DNA of 64,000 nt from Gammaproteobacteria bacterium (GCA_021773175.1 JAJFKO010000046.1:1-64000); one strand, 5' to 3'; shown: positions 35,848 through 46,630, counted from the stretch's first letter. Numbers and translations are program-made. The notes: generated by a model from the sequence alone, not told the origin.

Positions 35848-38800
35848 CTAATTAGCTTTAATCGCCGGTGCTGAAGGCCATGTTGGAGCGTCAGCAACAT
35901 TATCATCATAATGCCCAAATGCCATTTCTGTTGTAAAGTCTAACTTGCCAAGCATAGCATTTATGTTACGAACTAATCCCAGCTCTAGACCGTCAGAATC
36001 TAATGCCTCATTATCTAAATATAGTCCTTGTATCGCCATTTCTGGTTTCCCAGCTTTTGGATCCGCATTCAAAGCTGTTTTCAATCGCTGAGCAAAAATA
36101 ATGACACGATCCATAATTGCGGCGCAGGCTAAATGACTTAGTTCAGCACCTTGGAAAAATTGTAAAGCACCTTGTTCAAAATCAACCTTCATTTGATGTG
36201 GTCCTATTTTTACAGCTTCACCCTGCATTAATTTTATTACCGCCAGGTCAGCCGCAACAGTATCAGCATCAGCGTTGGCAAGCCCAATACCATCTCGACT
36301 GAAACTCATAGCTGTTTGCAAATGCTGTGCAGTAATATTCGGAATTATCAATGATACTGCAGGCACTGTTGAAAGTTGTGCAGAATCTTCCTCGGCTAGT
36401 TGTCCTGGCGCTTTTGCAGCATGTTGTTCCAATGCTGCGTCTTCTTTTGCAGCTCTTTCTGCAGTAAGCTCTTCAGATGGAGCATGCATAGAGTGCACAG
36501 CCAAATCTTCCATTGAAGGTGGCGCGGGAGGTCCACCAGCAGCAACGTCATCAGGCTTCCAACTCACATCAGCGGGCTGAGATGTTTGGCTCAACTCAAT
36601 GTTTGTTGCAGTTAGTATGCCTTGCTGCATCTCTAATTTTTCTAACTGTCCAGCAATCTCTTCATAGCGATCCATTGCATTGCGTATTAAACGCTTAATC
36701 ATAAACGATTTTCCTGCTAGAGCATCTTTATCCAGTTCTGCAACAGGGTCCTCTACATCATATTTTTTTAACAATCTTGCTAACTCTTTCTGTTTTCTAT
36801 TTAACTGTTTTATTTCAGCAGTTAATTTCGGACTAACTGCACTAAACTCAGCAGTGAATGCTGTCTTAAATTCTGCTGTCCTTCTATCCGCTGTATTTTT
36901 AGAAGTAGAATCAACCAAATGACTCACGCGTTTATTCGTTGCCTTATTTTTCAACCTATCCGTTGCCATATCGGACCAAGCATTGAATTGAAACATCACA
37001 CTATTCGCAACAGCTTTTAAACCAGAAACATGAAAATTATGTTCGCGTCGTAAAGCCAGTAAACTTTTACCAGCACCCAATAATTTCGTCTTTAATCCTG
37101 CTAATGGTTGTTGATGTTTGCTTGTTGCACTTTCTTGTTTTCCTACTCGTTCAACAAATTCAGCACCACTATCTAGTGCAACTTGATAACGCTCTAATTG
37201 TGCAGCATGGCTATCCAAACGTGCCGACTGCTCATTGACTGATTTCAAAAAACTTGGCAATGCTCGTTGTATTGCGCTAGCATTTTTAATACTAGGTAAA
37301 TGCCGTAAAAAGCTTTTCCGTGAAGCGTCTGTTTTAGTTTTTTCACGCTCCAGTGTATTGCTAACAGCTGCGATAGCTTCACCAACATTGTCTATACGCT
37401 GGCTGGTTCTAAGATTAGCATCAGCAGTCGTATCATAAACACCCTCTTCCTGTAATACATCAACAGCTTCTTCTGGATCAAAACTACTAACCCCGGCTCG
37501 TTGTATTCCGCCATCAACAGTCGGAGCAGACGCTTGTTGTGTTGTTAAATACATCGCAGGGTTTTGTTGGCATCGAGCAACTTGTTGTTGTAAAGCTTGA
37601 GCTTGTCCTAAAAGGTCCATACTGTACTGTAAGTTTGACCTATACGTTTTTAATAACATAACGTGATCTAACATATTTCTGTTTTCTGCATCACGCGGAA
37701 TAGCATTTATTGTAGGCAATTGTGCTAACTGAGCATCAACTTTATCTAAAGCTTGTTGGTAACCCGCTTGATCAAAATGGTATAAGACTGAGCTTACCTG
37801 CCGATGAATATGAGCAAGTTCGGCATCGACTTGAGCGGCGTTCTTTTCACTGTAATCACCCGTCAAGAGATCTTGCCATTGTAGATCTATTTTTTGCAGC
37901 CATGCTTTAGTCTCTGTTTGTTTTTGCAAATACATGGTTTGCCATTTATAAGCACTCGCTAACTGACTCGTCATTTGCTTCTGAAGTTCACTAATGCGAT
38001 GAGTTATGGGTTTTGCTGCTTGTTTAATACTGCTAGAGCTTTTATTGCCAGCAACGATGGTATCGACACGATCAGATAGTTGGTTAAGCTCGATACGTGT
38101 TGCTTCTAATACTGCGATATTCGATGCTAAGCTACCTAAGCGCGTATCAACATCAAGAATCATTGTCATATCCAATTGTTCAGAGACTGCTTTTTTAGAC
38201 GCACCGCGCTGATGTATTTCACCACCTAATCTCATCATATCGATACCGACGGCTCTTAAAGGCCCCAAATTTTCTTCTAATACAGCTTCTATTGCTTGCA
38301 AGCCTTCTACCGCCGATGTTTTTTGTGTCGCACGTTCTGTCGGTGTTGCTTTTTGTCGATGCAATGCGCCTAAACGAGAACCAAGCTCACGCTTAAGCTT
38401 CTTCCCAGAACGAGCTTTGAATTGAAATAAGCTACTGGCTTTAACCTCTGCATCTCTTGATTCATGTCCACGTGATTTCTGTAAAAAATATTCTGTCCGG
38501 TTCGTATTATTATCTAATACTTGAGCATCAACAACCCTTACAAAATCCGTAAATTCAGTAGGTGCATAAGCATTTTCTCCTGTTAAAAATTGTTGCTGTT
38601 GAGCAACTCTTGCAGTTGTGTGTTTGCCAACAGTATCAAGAGTATTGCCTTCGTCAGCCATAATCAGATCTTTTTTAACATACTGTACAACAGGAACTAA
38701 GGCCTGTTTAGCAGAGTTATCATCGACTAGCGCTCGATAGCCAGCCATATTATTATCGGCATTAACTAAAACGTTTAACGTTTCTAATGATGCCAATGCT

Positions 38801-41190
38801 GTTTCTGACAATCCCGAGTGCGTTGCTTTTAAACGCGTCACAGCCGTGTCTTGCACTGCAGCATAAATAACTAATGCACCTTGAAGATCGCCATTATCAA
38901 AACAATCTTGAGCCACGGCAATCCAACGTTCTAAGAAAATTGTGCGCTGCGCGATATCACCACGCAGTAAATCACTCACAATGAAACTTGATAAATGATT
39001 ACTCCAATCTTCAATAGCAAATAAAGCCGGTACAACACTACGGTCGCCATATTTTGACACAGAAACTAATTCTTGTTCTGTGACCGCAGCAAATAAAGCA
39101 TGGTCATGATGCATAATTGCTGCAGCAGTATGCGTCGCTAAACTATGATTAATTTCCTGAAACAATTCATAGCTATCCGCTTCCTGCTTTAATAACTCAA
39201 TAGCCCAAGGCATATGCATAACACTATCAAAACGATCAACGGCTTCAGCAATACGATTCGCACCTATCAGCGCTAGCACTGTATGTAGAACATTCTTTAG
39301 ATAACCATGGTTGAAATGGGTTTTATCTGCAGTTATCTCTCGAGTAACGGCATCTAAAGCTTCTACTTTAGCAACTTTAGCAAGCATACCATCGCGCATA
39401 CTCTGCATATTTCGTAAGCCATTTTTCGTAGCAATAACTAAAGGTGAATCTGTTTCTTGCTCATCAACGGCAGCGATATTGGTATTCAGCATTAATTCCA
39501 CTACTGCTATGTGAGCTTTTTCAACTTGCATTTGCTGAATCTTTAACGACTCTTGTTCTTCCATTAGAACTGATAACGTTTCTTGTAGCGTTAAAGACGC
39601 TGAAACTAACGGCATAACGTCTGCTACTTCATCAATTTCAAATTCTTGCATTGCAGCCCGATCTGCTTCATTTAAAGGCTCATTTTGTAACGTTGCAAAA
39701 GCACACTTTACAATAAGCTGTAAACGCTCAACATTATCGAGTTGTAATGCAAGTCTAGTTTGACTTGTCCTGTATTGACTGATAGTAGGATTTGCAAAAT
39801 AACGTTCTTGCAGAGCTTGAAGTGTTGCTTTACGAGCGACATCAAGTTTAGCAGAAAAACCTGTTTGCATTTCTTCTGCATTGCCTTCTAGTTCAGCCAG
39901 CATTGCTTGATATTTCGCAGCAGTCTCAGGATGCGCACTAGCTTGTTCAGCTAATACTTCGCGATAAGCCGCAGTCGCCACCAAGAATTCAGCAAGTCTT
40001 GCTTGCATATCTGCTGCATAACCATCAGGAATGTTTTCTAATAACGCAGCAAGATCTGTGGCACTACCCGTTTTTGCTTCAAATCGACTCTTTATATTTA
40101 ACCACTGGCTGCGTAATGTTCCGTACTGTTTAGTAAATTGCATTTTTTCAACAGCAGCGGGAATATTCTCAACGTTGACGACTAAGTCGGTCATATTTAA
40201 TTTAGTTGCAGCGGCATTAGTATTATCACCAAGGGTCACTTGTAATTGCGCTACAGCATCAGCAACAAACTTGCTACGCCATTCATGTGTGGCAAACTCA
40301 GCAAATGCGGCTGTAGTTGTTGGCGCTTGTTGCTGAGGACTTAACAACCCTGACTCAAATAACGGTTCGGCAACATCAATTGCACCATCAATAGCAGCCT
40401 GGAAATTTCCAATATCAAAAGTAACGCCATCAGACAGTAATGCATCGACATCAGCTTGGGAATAGTTGCTAACTATTGCTAACACCGTTGCATGGTTTGC
40501 AGCAATCTGTTTTTCCGTTGCAGCAAACTGTTGTTGTGCAGCATTAACAGCAACCAGTAAAATATTCGTTAATGCTTGATGATATTCAGGATCAGGCGCC
40601 GCGAAATCGCTATCAGCTCGGTGTAAAGCTAAAACTTTTTGCATCGCCGCCAATTGTTGCGCTTGTCGACCATACGTCGCATAGCTTTCTGTGAATTGTT
40701 GCAGACGCCCCTCGGCATGTAGATCCTTGAATAATTGCCATTGAAAATTTTGCCAGATACCATCCGCATGCTCTTGCTGGAATGTTTGCGTTGCACTATC
40801 AAGCTCTCGAAAAGCAGTTAAAACCTTTGCAGCTTGTTTTAATAAGGCATTATCAGAGTCCAGTAAATCTGACGTTACCTTATCTGAGTCGAAATCTAAC
40901 GTCGCCGCACAACGGTAAGCTAAATTCTGCAGTTGCTGTTGATAACGCGCAACACGCGCTAAAGCCTGTGCTCGAGTATCGAGATCACTACCATCTGCAA
41001 CAAACTTTCCTGATTGTAGTAGTTTAGTATCCGCTTTAATTGCAGTAAGGATGGCTTTGAAATCTTCAAGATAAAATACGGTTTTGCGATTAATTTCATC
41101 GTATAGAGCGAGCTGCTCAGGTTTCATTTCCGTAGACTTTCTCTTTAGTGCATCATACCTACCTTCATAACCTTTTGAATCTGCAACCAT
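35848..41190 (-). CDS. Giant coiled-coil protein, unknown function (effector-like)
   Basis: Not recognised. About 1780 residues from ATG 41190 (MVADSKGYEGRYDALKRK) with GGAGA upstream; an in-frame codon at 41241 has no comparable site. It is nearly all alpha-helical and rich in Ala, Gln, Leu and Glu with long coiled-coil stretches, without signal peptide or membrane helix. Near residues 1560-1650 a Pro/Ala-rich linker (GGPPAPPSMEDLAVHSM.. to ..KAPGQLAEEDSAQL) leads to a compact C-terminal domain of about 140 residues. The architecture resembles large Legionellales effectors, but that is inference. Confidence 0.75.
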   Translation of the reverse strand: MVADSKGYEGRYDALKRKSTEMKPEQLALYDEINRKTVFYLEDFKAILTAIKADTKLLQSGKFVADGSDLDTRAQALARVARYQQQLQNLAYRCAATLDFDSDKVTSDLLDSDNALLKQAAKVLTAFRELDSATQTFQQEHADGIWQNFQWQLFKDLHAEGRLQQFTESYATYGRQAQQLAAMQKVLALHRADSDFAAPDPEYHQALTNILLVAVNAAQQQFAATEKQIAANHATVLAIVSNYSQADVDALLSDGVTFDIGNFQAAIDGAIDVAEPLFESGLLSPQQQAPTTTAAFAEFATHEWRSKFVADAVAQLQVTLGDNTNAAATKLNMTDLVVNVENIPAAVEKMQFTKQYGTLRSQWLNIKSRFEAKTGSATDLAALLENIPDGYAADMQARLAEFLVATAAYREVLAEQASAHPETAAKYQAMLAELEGNAEEMQTGFSAKLDVARKATLQALQERYFANPTISQYRTSQTRLALQLDNVERLQLIVKCAFATLQNEPLNEADRAAMQEFEIDEVADVMPLVSASLTLQETLSVLMEEQESLKIQQMQVEKAHIAVVELMLNTNIAAVDEQETDSPLVIATKNGLRNMQSMRDGMLAKVAKVEALDAVTREITADKTHFNHGYLKNVLHTVLALIGANRIAEAVDRFDSVMHMPWAIELLKQEADSYELFQEINHSLATHTAAAIMHHDHALFAAVTEQELVSVSKYGDRSVVPALFAIEDWSNHLSSFIVSDLLRGDIAQRTIFLERWIAVAQDCFDNGDLQGALVIYAAVQDTAVTRLKATHSGLSETALASLETLNVLVNADNNMAGYRALVDDNSAKQALVPVVQYVKKDLIMADEGNTLDTVGKHTTARVAQQQQFLTGENAYAPTEFTDFVRVVDAQVLDNNTNRTEYFLQKSRGHESRDAEVKASSLFQFKARSGKKLKRELGSRLGALHRQKATPTERATQKTSAVEGLQAIEAVLEENLGPLRAVGIDMMRLGGEIHQRGASKKAVSEQLDMTMILDVDTRLGSLASNIAVLEATRIELNQLSDRVDTIVAGNKSSSSIKQAAKPITHRISELQKQMTSQLASAYKWQTMYLQKQTETKAWLQKIDLQWQDLLTGDYSEKNAAQVDAELAHIHRQVSSVLYHFDQAGYQQALDKVDAQLAQLPTINAIPRDAENRNMLDHVMLLKTYRSNLQYSMDLLGQAQALQQQVARCQQNPAMYLTTQQASAPTVDGGIQRAGVSSFDPEEAVDVLQEEGVYDTTADANLRTSQRIDNVGEAIAAVSNTLEREKTKTDASRKSFLRHLPSIKNASAIQRALPSFLKSVNEQSARLDSHAAQLERYQVALDSGAEFVERVGKQESATSKHQQPLAGLKTKLLGAGKSLLALRREHNFHVSGLKAVANSVMFQFNAWSDMATDRLKNKATNKRVSHLVDSTSKNTADRRTAEFKTAFTAEFSAVSPKLTAEIKQLNRKQKELARLLKKYDVEDPVAELDKDALAGKSFMIKRLIRNAMDRYEEIAGQLEKLEMQQGILTATNIELSQTSQPADVSWKPDDVAAGGPPAPPSMEDLAVHSMHAPSEELTAERAAKEDAALEQHAAKAPGQLAEEDSAQLSTVPAVSLIIPNITAQHLQTAMSFSRDGIGLANADADTVAADLAVIKLMQGEAVKIGPHQMKVDFEQGALQFFQGAELSHLACAAIMDRVIIFAQRLKTALNADPKAGKPEMAIQGLYLDNEALDSDGLELGLVRNINAMLGKLDFTTEMAFGHYDDNVADAPTWPSAPAIKAN

Positions 41191-41402
41191 AATAATATCT
41201 CCAATCCTGCGTTTTATTGTTTTTTGGTTAGTTAAAACCATAATGTTAGATTAAGTGTAGTTGCGGTATCTTAACGGTTTCTTAAGGTTTTATTAAACAA
41301 AACTTAAGGATAGAGGAATGTTTTAGAGAATTGTTTAGTTAAACAGCAGGATGGTTTTTTATTTGAACAGTTGCGTAACTGCTTAATTTAGATTTGAAAA
41401 GT

Positions 41403-41444
41403 AAGCAAGCCAAGAAATTTTGCAAATCTCTTGGCTTGTTGCTT
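41403..41444 (-). terminator. Terminator-like hairpin after the kinase-like gene
   Basis: AAGCAAGCCAAGA and TCTTGGCTTGTTGCTT form a strong stem with a one-base bulge, 34 bp beyond the stop of the kinase-like gene. A short T-rich tract (ACTTTTC) follows on the minus strand. Confidence 0.5.
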
Positions 41445-41477
41445 ATACATAATTTAGGCGTTAATGAGTTTTATCAA

Positions 41478-44400
41478 TTAGCGACGAACAACACATGCAG
41501 GGTTCTCTTTCGCACGATGATATAAGCTTGCATCGTGATGGCTATCTCGAACCGCTTCATCAAGTGTCGCACCAATTACTTTTAAAGCAATAATCGGATA
41601 TGAGACCGGCAATGTTAATGTAATTAACGCCGCCCATGCTGTTGAAGCAGCAAAGTTAGACACATTATCAAAACTATCGGCATTAAAACCCGTTAATTCA
41701 GTGGTCAGTGTTTGACAAGCTCGGCCAGGTGCTTTCTGCCAAAAAGAAGTATACCCTCTTTGTAAAATATTTTGAGTGAATGGATCTCTATTTGACATAA
41801 CTCTAGCACCCTGACTCCTCCGAGAGTCAGACAACAGAGGCTGAGTTGCATCAGGAGCAGCATCTTCTCTTAAAGCGAGAGCGCCTCGTTTTCCTATTTG
41901 GCGAATTCTTCCTTCTCCTTTATAAGGATCGCCTTGCTGCATACCGGCAGAACCCTGATTGTCACTAACATTTGGAACTGACTTTAAACTTTCATCACGA
42001 CTGTCCCATGAGCCTTGACGCGAAGAACTTTGGCGGCGGCCCTGAGAACCAAAACCTGAGCCAAAACCTCGACTATTGCCACCAAAAGAGAAGCTATCTG
42101 AAGAAAGTGCCTCCGTGCTGGCTATTAGATCAGCTAAACCATCCATAAGCTCACCATACTGAGCAACAAATTTTGCATACTCTATATTAACGGACATTTC
42201 ATCTGCTTCTGTCGTTCCATGGTACATGACCATGGTAGCCACTTGTGTTTGTTGACGCGTAGTTGCCGCGCCACGAGCTAAGTATGGATTATGCTCAAGA
42301 TTCGTATCAAGCTCTCTGTGAGTGGCTCTTGCTGGAGTCGTTGTTTCAACTCTTACAGATGTTGACGCGGAATCGCCAGCATAGACATCACCCCAACCGC
42401 TAGTGGCAGGGCCATCAAAACCACCAGAACCTTGCTCTAAATTTCGCATGGCCGAGCCAAATCCTGCTCCACGTTGATAAGCTAAGTTTGAACTAGAACC
42501 TGCAGTACCAGCACCTCTAGATTGATTTCTGAATACACCCGCAGTAACTCTTTGATCTTGATGCTCATAAAGATCTGCATGTTGCGAAGCTTGAATAGAA
42601 GAATTACCACGCCCTGCTGTTTGACGAGGATCCGGTCTTCTTGCTTGTCCTTGCTCTAGCCCACCAGCAGCAGCATTGATTATACGAGATTGATCTCTTT
42701 GACCACGGCCACGGCCGTGTCCATCACCTTTTCCTGCTTTAGATGTGTCATCAACGGCGGCTGCTGCAGAAGATCGCCCTGTTAATCTTGAAAGCCAAGA
42801 ACCGCGAGACTTAGCTGCACCACCTTTTTTATCTTTGCTTTTTTTCGAATCTGGGGCAGGAGTTCTTGTCGATTGTGTTGAAGAAGCCACAACTGCAGAC
42901 GACTCTAAACCATCTAAGATGCTATCTACGTTACCTTCTAGTTCGCCTGCTAATGCTCTTAAATCAGCAAGACTGGTTGATGCTGCTTTCGGACTTGCGG
43001 CCTGAACGGTCGTTCTACCGACAGCACGAGTGGAAGCCATCGATTGTTGCATTGCACGAGGATCAGCTGTTGCACGTCTTGTTGCTGCATCAACAGCACC
43101 CTGATGTGATTGTTGTTTCATTTCTGCAATGTCTTGGCTTGCATAACGTGCTAAAGCAGCCGTTCGATGATAAATATTTTGATAATCAATACCCTCTCCC
43201 ATAAGTACAACATCAGCGTCATATATTGGTGCAGAACTAGTTTGACTTTCTGTTACTGACAATAACATTGAATGTGCGGTATTTAAGAATTCGACTAGCT
43301 GACCAATCGGCATACGTTCTTCAGGCTTAGTCTTAACACATGCAATGATTAATACATTTAAAATTTGCTGTAATTCAGCAACCTTCTCTGCTCCAAGATT
43401 GGGTATTTGTAATTGCTGAGATAATAGTTCGATCATCACAATACCAAGGGTAAAAACATCGGAAGCCTTACCAAAGGCTTGAGTATTGCCAAATGCTTCA
43501 GGTGAAGCATAAACTTCTGTGCCACCTAAGCGATCTCGGCTTATCGTTTTGTACTGACCTCTTTCGACACGCTCAACCATACCACAGTCAAGAATAATCG
43601 CTTTACCTTCATTGGTAATAAATATGTTAGCAGGTTTTAAATCCATTAATACATATTCAAATTCATCACCAGAACCATCTCGATGTAACATTTTTAATTG
43701 TTCCGCAACTTGGCGAACAACACTCAAAATAAATTCTAGGTCTAAAACTTTTCCTGAGGTCAAAATTTCTCGTAAAGTAGCTCCTTGATAGCGCTCCATT
43801 GTTGTATGCAATACTTTTTCGGTGCTACCATCTGGTAATAATATTTCACGACCAATAGGACGACGTACATTTTGTTTTAACTTTCGGTGCGCAACATCTT
43901 GTTCTTGCAGCGCCATTGGTTGTAAAGTAGACAAGTCCACTTCTCTAGGACCATCTTGCGTTTCAAAAATAAAGCGACGTTCTTTTAATAGTTTTCTTTT
44001 CTGTTTTGATGGTTTGCTAGGGTCAGGACTAGCTTCATTAGCACTAATTTTGAATTGATCTTGGCGCCATTTAAATCTTTTAAATAATGGCCAAACATCA
44101 GCTTCACCACCTTTACCAATTAATTTGCCGCCGACAGCCGCAAAGGTATATTGTCCTTGTTTGCTTGGGTCGTTGGATTCATAACAAGTAATTTTATGAG
44201 ACAAAACAATATAATGTACTTCGCCTCGTGCATCTTTAATTTCATAAGGAACACCTGGAAAGAAAATTGGCTCATGACCACGACGAACATATTTTGGAAT
44301 CAGGGATTGTAAATACTCTAGATTGTTTCCTTCTAGATCTTCGCTAAGATCTAGCTTCTCAGATACCATTAACTTTAAGACAGCCAAAGTCCGTTTAAGA

Positions 44401-44948
44401 TATCGTGCTTCTATAGCACTAATATTCTTTTTTTGATGTGATTGAGCAGTAATAAAACTTTCAATTCCTTGCTCTAAATCAAAAATCTGCTTTGCAGTTA
44501 ATTGTACGTAGCCATCTTTCTTATCAGTACATACTCGCTCTTGCCTTTGAAAAGCTTTAAACTCAGCTGCATTAATTTGCACACGCTTGCTTACATCAAA
44601 TACTTCTGGATAATGAACAGGATACGTTGTTGCCATTGCAATTAATGCTGCGACTAAATCATGAATATTTGTTTGGTCATTTGCTTGTCTAACCGCTGCA
44701 GCGGATCCCCGAATAAATCCCATTTCACGATTGGAAGCTTCTTCATTTCTTAATGCCGTGAGGATATCTGCTATGATTTCGTGTTTTTTAGTTTTGGTTC
44801 TTTTGTGTCGGACTCGACCTTCTTGAGCTTCGCGGTCACCAGCACTTGCTACTGCTTGCGGCGCTCTTGATGCAACTCGAGTACTACCTCTAGTGCTATC
44901 CTTGCCCTTACCATCCTTTTTAGTCCCTTTTCCTTTTCTACTAAACAT
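41478..44948 (-). CDS. Large protein with eukaryotic-type Ser/Thr kinase domain (effector-like)
   Basis: 1156 residues; AAGGTAGAG lies upstream of the ATG. Residues 1-55 are very basic (GKGTKKDGKGKDS..). A kinase-like domain spans about residues 275-565: G-loop LIGKGGEADVW (276-286), catalytic loop MDLKPANIFI with Asp436, metal loop DCG (454-456) instead of DFG, activation-segment end ASPE (481-484) and a late Arg in KPEERMPIGQLVEFL. HRD reads LMD, and the usual beta-3 VAIK lysine is not obvious. Residues about 600-1050 are low-complexity, rich in Gly, Ser, Arg and Gln. Near the C-terminus there is a hydrophobic segment (AALITLTLPVSYPIIAL). The protein may modify host proteins, but no secretion signal can be proven. 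Confidence 0.8.
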   Translation of the reverse strand: MFSRKGKGTKKDGKGKDSTRGSTRVASRAPQAVASAGDREAQEGRVRHKRTKTKKHEIIADILTALRNEEASNREMGFIRGSAAAVRQANDQTNIHDLVAALIAMATTYPVHYPEVFDVSKRVQINAAEFKAFQRQERVCTDKKDGYVQLTAKQIFDLEQGIESFITAQSHQKKNISAIEARYLKRTLAVLKLMVSEKLDLSEDLEGNNLEYLQSLIPKYVRRGHEPIFFPGVPYEIKDARGEVHYIVLSHKITCYESNDPSKQGQYTFAAVGGKLIGKGGEADVWPLFKRFKWRQDQFKISANEASPDPSKPSKQKRKLLKERRFIFETQDGPREVDLSTLQPMALQEQDVAHRKLKQNVRRPIGREILLPDGSTEKVLHTTMERYQGATLREILTSGKVLDLEFILSVVRQVAEQLKMLHRDGSGDEFEYVLMDLKPANIFITNEGKAIILDCGMVERVERGQYKTISRDRLGGTEVYASPEAFGNTQAFGKASDVFTLGIVMIELLSQQLQIPNLGAEKVAELQQILNVLIIACVKTKPEERMPIGQLVEFLNTAHSMLLSVTESQTSSAPIYDADVVLMGEGIDYQNIYHRTAALARYASQDIAEMKQQSHQGAVDAATRRATADPRAMQQSMASTRAVGRTTVQAASPKAASTSLADLRALAGELEGNVDSILDGLESSAVVASSTQSTRTPAPDSKKSKDKKGGAAKSRGSWLSRLTGRSSAAAAVDDTSKAGKGDGHGRGRGQRDQSRIINAAAGGLEQGQARRPDPRQTAGRGNSSIQASQHADLYEHQDQRVTAGVFRNQSRGAGTAGSSSNLAYQRGAGFGSAMRNLEQGSGGFDGPATSGWGDVYAGDSASTSVRVETTTPARATHRELDTNLEHNPYLARGAATTRQQTQVATMVMYHGTTEADEMSVNIEYAKFVAQYGELMDGLADLIASTEALSSDSFSFGGNSRGFGSGFGSQGRRQSSSRQGSWDSRDESLKSVPNVSDNQGSAGMQQGDPYKGEGRIRQIGKRGALALREDAAPDATQPLLSDSRRSQGARVMSNRDPFTQNILQRGYTSFWQKAPGRACQTLTTELTGFNADSFDNVSNFAASTAWAALITLTLPVSYPIIALKVIGATLDEAVRDSHHDASLYHRAKENPACVVRR

Positions 44949-45043
44949 GCTCTCTACCTTCCATATATATTAATAGTAATGCCAATCAAATTTTGTACAA
45001 AGTATATACAGCATTCCTTAAAGTAATCTTAACACTACATTTT

Positions 45044-46282
45044 TTATTTATTTTTCAATGTGATAACTAGGTCCATTACATTACTACCGGTCGGTCCGGT
45101 TGTGATAACGTCATGAGTTTTCAACAAAAATGAACCGCTGTCTGCCCGCTTTAAGTGATCGTCTAACTGTAATTTTTGAGCCTCACCTCGTGCTTTCGTG
45201 TCACTATCCACCAATGCTCCCGCTTCATGACAAGAGCCATCACTGCCATCGGTGCCAGCCGCTAAAACATAACAATTGGGCATTTCTGCTAAGGCATTCG
45301 CTGCCGCTAACGCCAAATGTTGGTTACGGCCACCACGTCCTGGTTGTTCTGGTAAGGTCACTGTGGTTTCGCCACCATAGATGAATATGCCTGATTCGCG
45401 TTGCTGTAAATCTTTAATAATCTGTCCTGCTGTTTGTTCAGCATCGCTCGTCAAAATTTCTTCAACGAGGTGTACTTCATAACCCAATTGCTCGGCATGC
45501 AAACGCGCAGCTAGCATCGCTTGTTGAATGTCGGCAACGATACGCGTACTAACTTTGGCATCAGATTGATTATGTAATAATGGCCTTACAGTCTCTTGCT
45601 GAAATAATTGCGTAAATGCGACAGGTAATTCGAGCTGCGGCCAAGCACAACGCGCTTGCTGGAACAATAAGCCAGAACCAAGCTGTGTTATATCGCCATC
45701 CGGAATATCGAGTATTGCCAACTGTAATATCGTTTGCTGCTGGAAATAATGCAATAAACCACCTTGCTTAATCAATGAAACATTGCTGCGTAGTTGGTTA
45801 ATAACGTTAATTGGCAATCCTGATGCGAGTAACCAGCGATTAATCTGCTGCAAATCATCGAGGTCCATTTCTTCTGGCAATATTTCTACTAATGATGATG
45901 CTCCACCTGACAATAGAAATAACACCATAGCATCATGCGGCAAACTGCGAATAAACATTAGTAATTCTTCACCAGCACGTAAACTACTTTCATCAGGAAT
46001 CGGATGCGCAGCCTCGATACAGGTAAAGGGTAGATCGGCAGCATAACCTTGCTTCGTTATCACCAAACCATCATAGATAGCATTGCCCAAGACATCGACA
46101 GCACCTTGCGCCATTGCAACAGCAGCTTTGCCAATTGATATTAAATAAATGGGTTCGACCATGGGTTGTGCACTCAAATAATCGCGCACGCAAGTACGAC
46201 CATGCACAGCTTGTAACCCAGCTTGATAGATATCGAGTAAGTCTTGACGAGATGGGTCGTCTTGTACAAATTGAAATTGCAT
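45044..46282 (-). CDS. Glycerate 2-kinase (MOFRL family)
   Basis: 412 residues. It shows SIGKAAVAMAQGAVDVLG, LFLLSGGASSLVEILPE and LRSNVSLIKQGGLLHYF, then the MOFRL C-terminal domain with GGETTVTLPEQPGRGGRNQHLALA and AAGTDGSDGSCHEAGALVD. It converts glycerate to 2-phosphoglycerate (older annotations call this hydroxypyruvate reductase, TtuD). AAGAAGG lies upstream. It is divergent from the PPi-phosphofructokinase gene across a MITE-like element. Confidence 0.88.
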   Translation of the reverse strand: MQFQFVQDDPSRQDLLDIYQAGLQAVHGRTCVRDYLSAQPMVEPIYLISIGKAAVAMAQGAVDVLGNAIYDGLVITKQGYAADLPFTCIEAAHPIPDESSLRAGEELLMFIRSLPHDAMVLFLLSGGASSLVEILPEEMDLDDLQQINRWLLASGLPINVINQLRSNVSLIKQGGLLHYFQQQTILQLAILDIPDGDITQLGSGLLFQQARCAWPQLELPVAFTQLFQQETVRPLLHNQSDAKVSTRIVADIQQAMLAARLHAEQLGYEVHLVEEILTSDAEQTAGQIIKDLQQRESGIFIYGGETTVTLPEQPGRGGRNQHLALAAANALAEMPNCYVLAAGTDGSDGSCHEAGALVDSDTKARGEAQKLQLDDHLKRADSGSFLLKTHDVITTGPTGSNVMDLVITLKNK

Positions 46283-46398
46283 TATTAAACCTTCTTTACG
46301 AGTAAGCAGCCTTAAACTTCAACGCTACAGTTAAGTTCCCGTCTTTATCCTTATTATGCCTAGCTTAACTAGCATGCCAGCGCAAAATCCCTTATTAT

Positions 46399-46575
46399 CC
46401 TAGATTCCGCAGTTAGCATCTACTGCGAACGCCTCAGATGCTGAATCTAAACTAAAATTTTGCAAATTAACGCGTACCCGTAGAGTGACTACTGTGTCCA
46501 CATTAGTTTTCAAAATTTCAGCCTATCTTCAACATCTTAAGCATTCTCGCTACGATGCCAACTGCGGAATCTAGG
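46399..46575. mobile_element. MITE-like element, 22-bp terminal inverted repeats, ATTAT target duplication
   Basis: The left end CCTAGATTCCGCAGTTAGCA.. (46399-46420) and the right end (46554-46575) are inverted copies over 22 bp with one mismatch. Both are flanked directly by ATTAT (46394-46398 and 46576-46580). The 177-bp interior has no coding frame but is itself partly palindromic (TAAACTAAAATTTTG against AGTTTTCAAAATTT). It fills most of the intergenic space between the glycerate kinase and pfp genes and may affect both promoters. Confidence 0.75.
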
Positions 46576-46630
46576 ATTATTTCAGCCATCATGACTTAAC
46601 TACTTAACCAACCAGAAGGATAGCAAGATT

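Noticed and set aside
36117-41027. Many open frames opposite the 1780-residue gene
   Set aside because: All are short shadows without ribosome sites or recognisable products.
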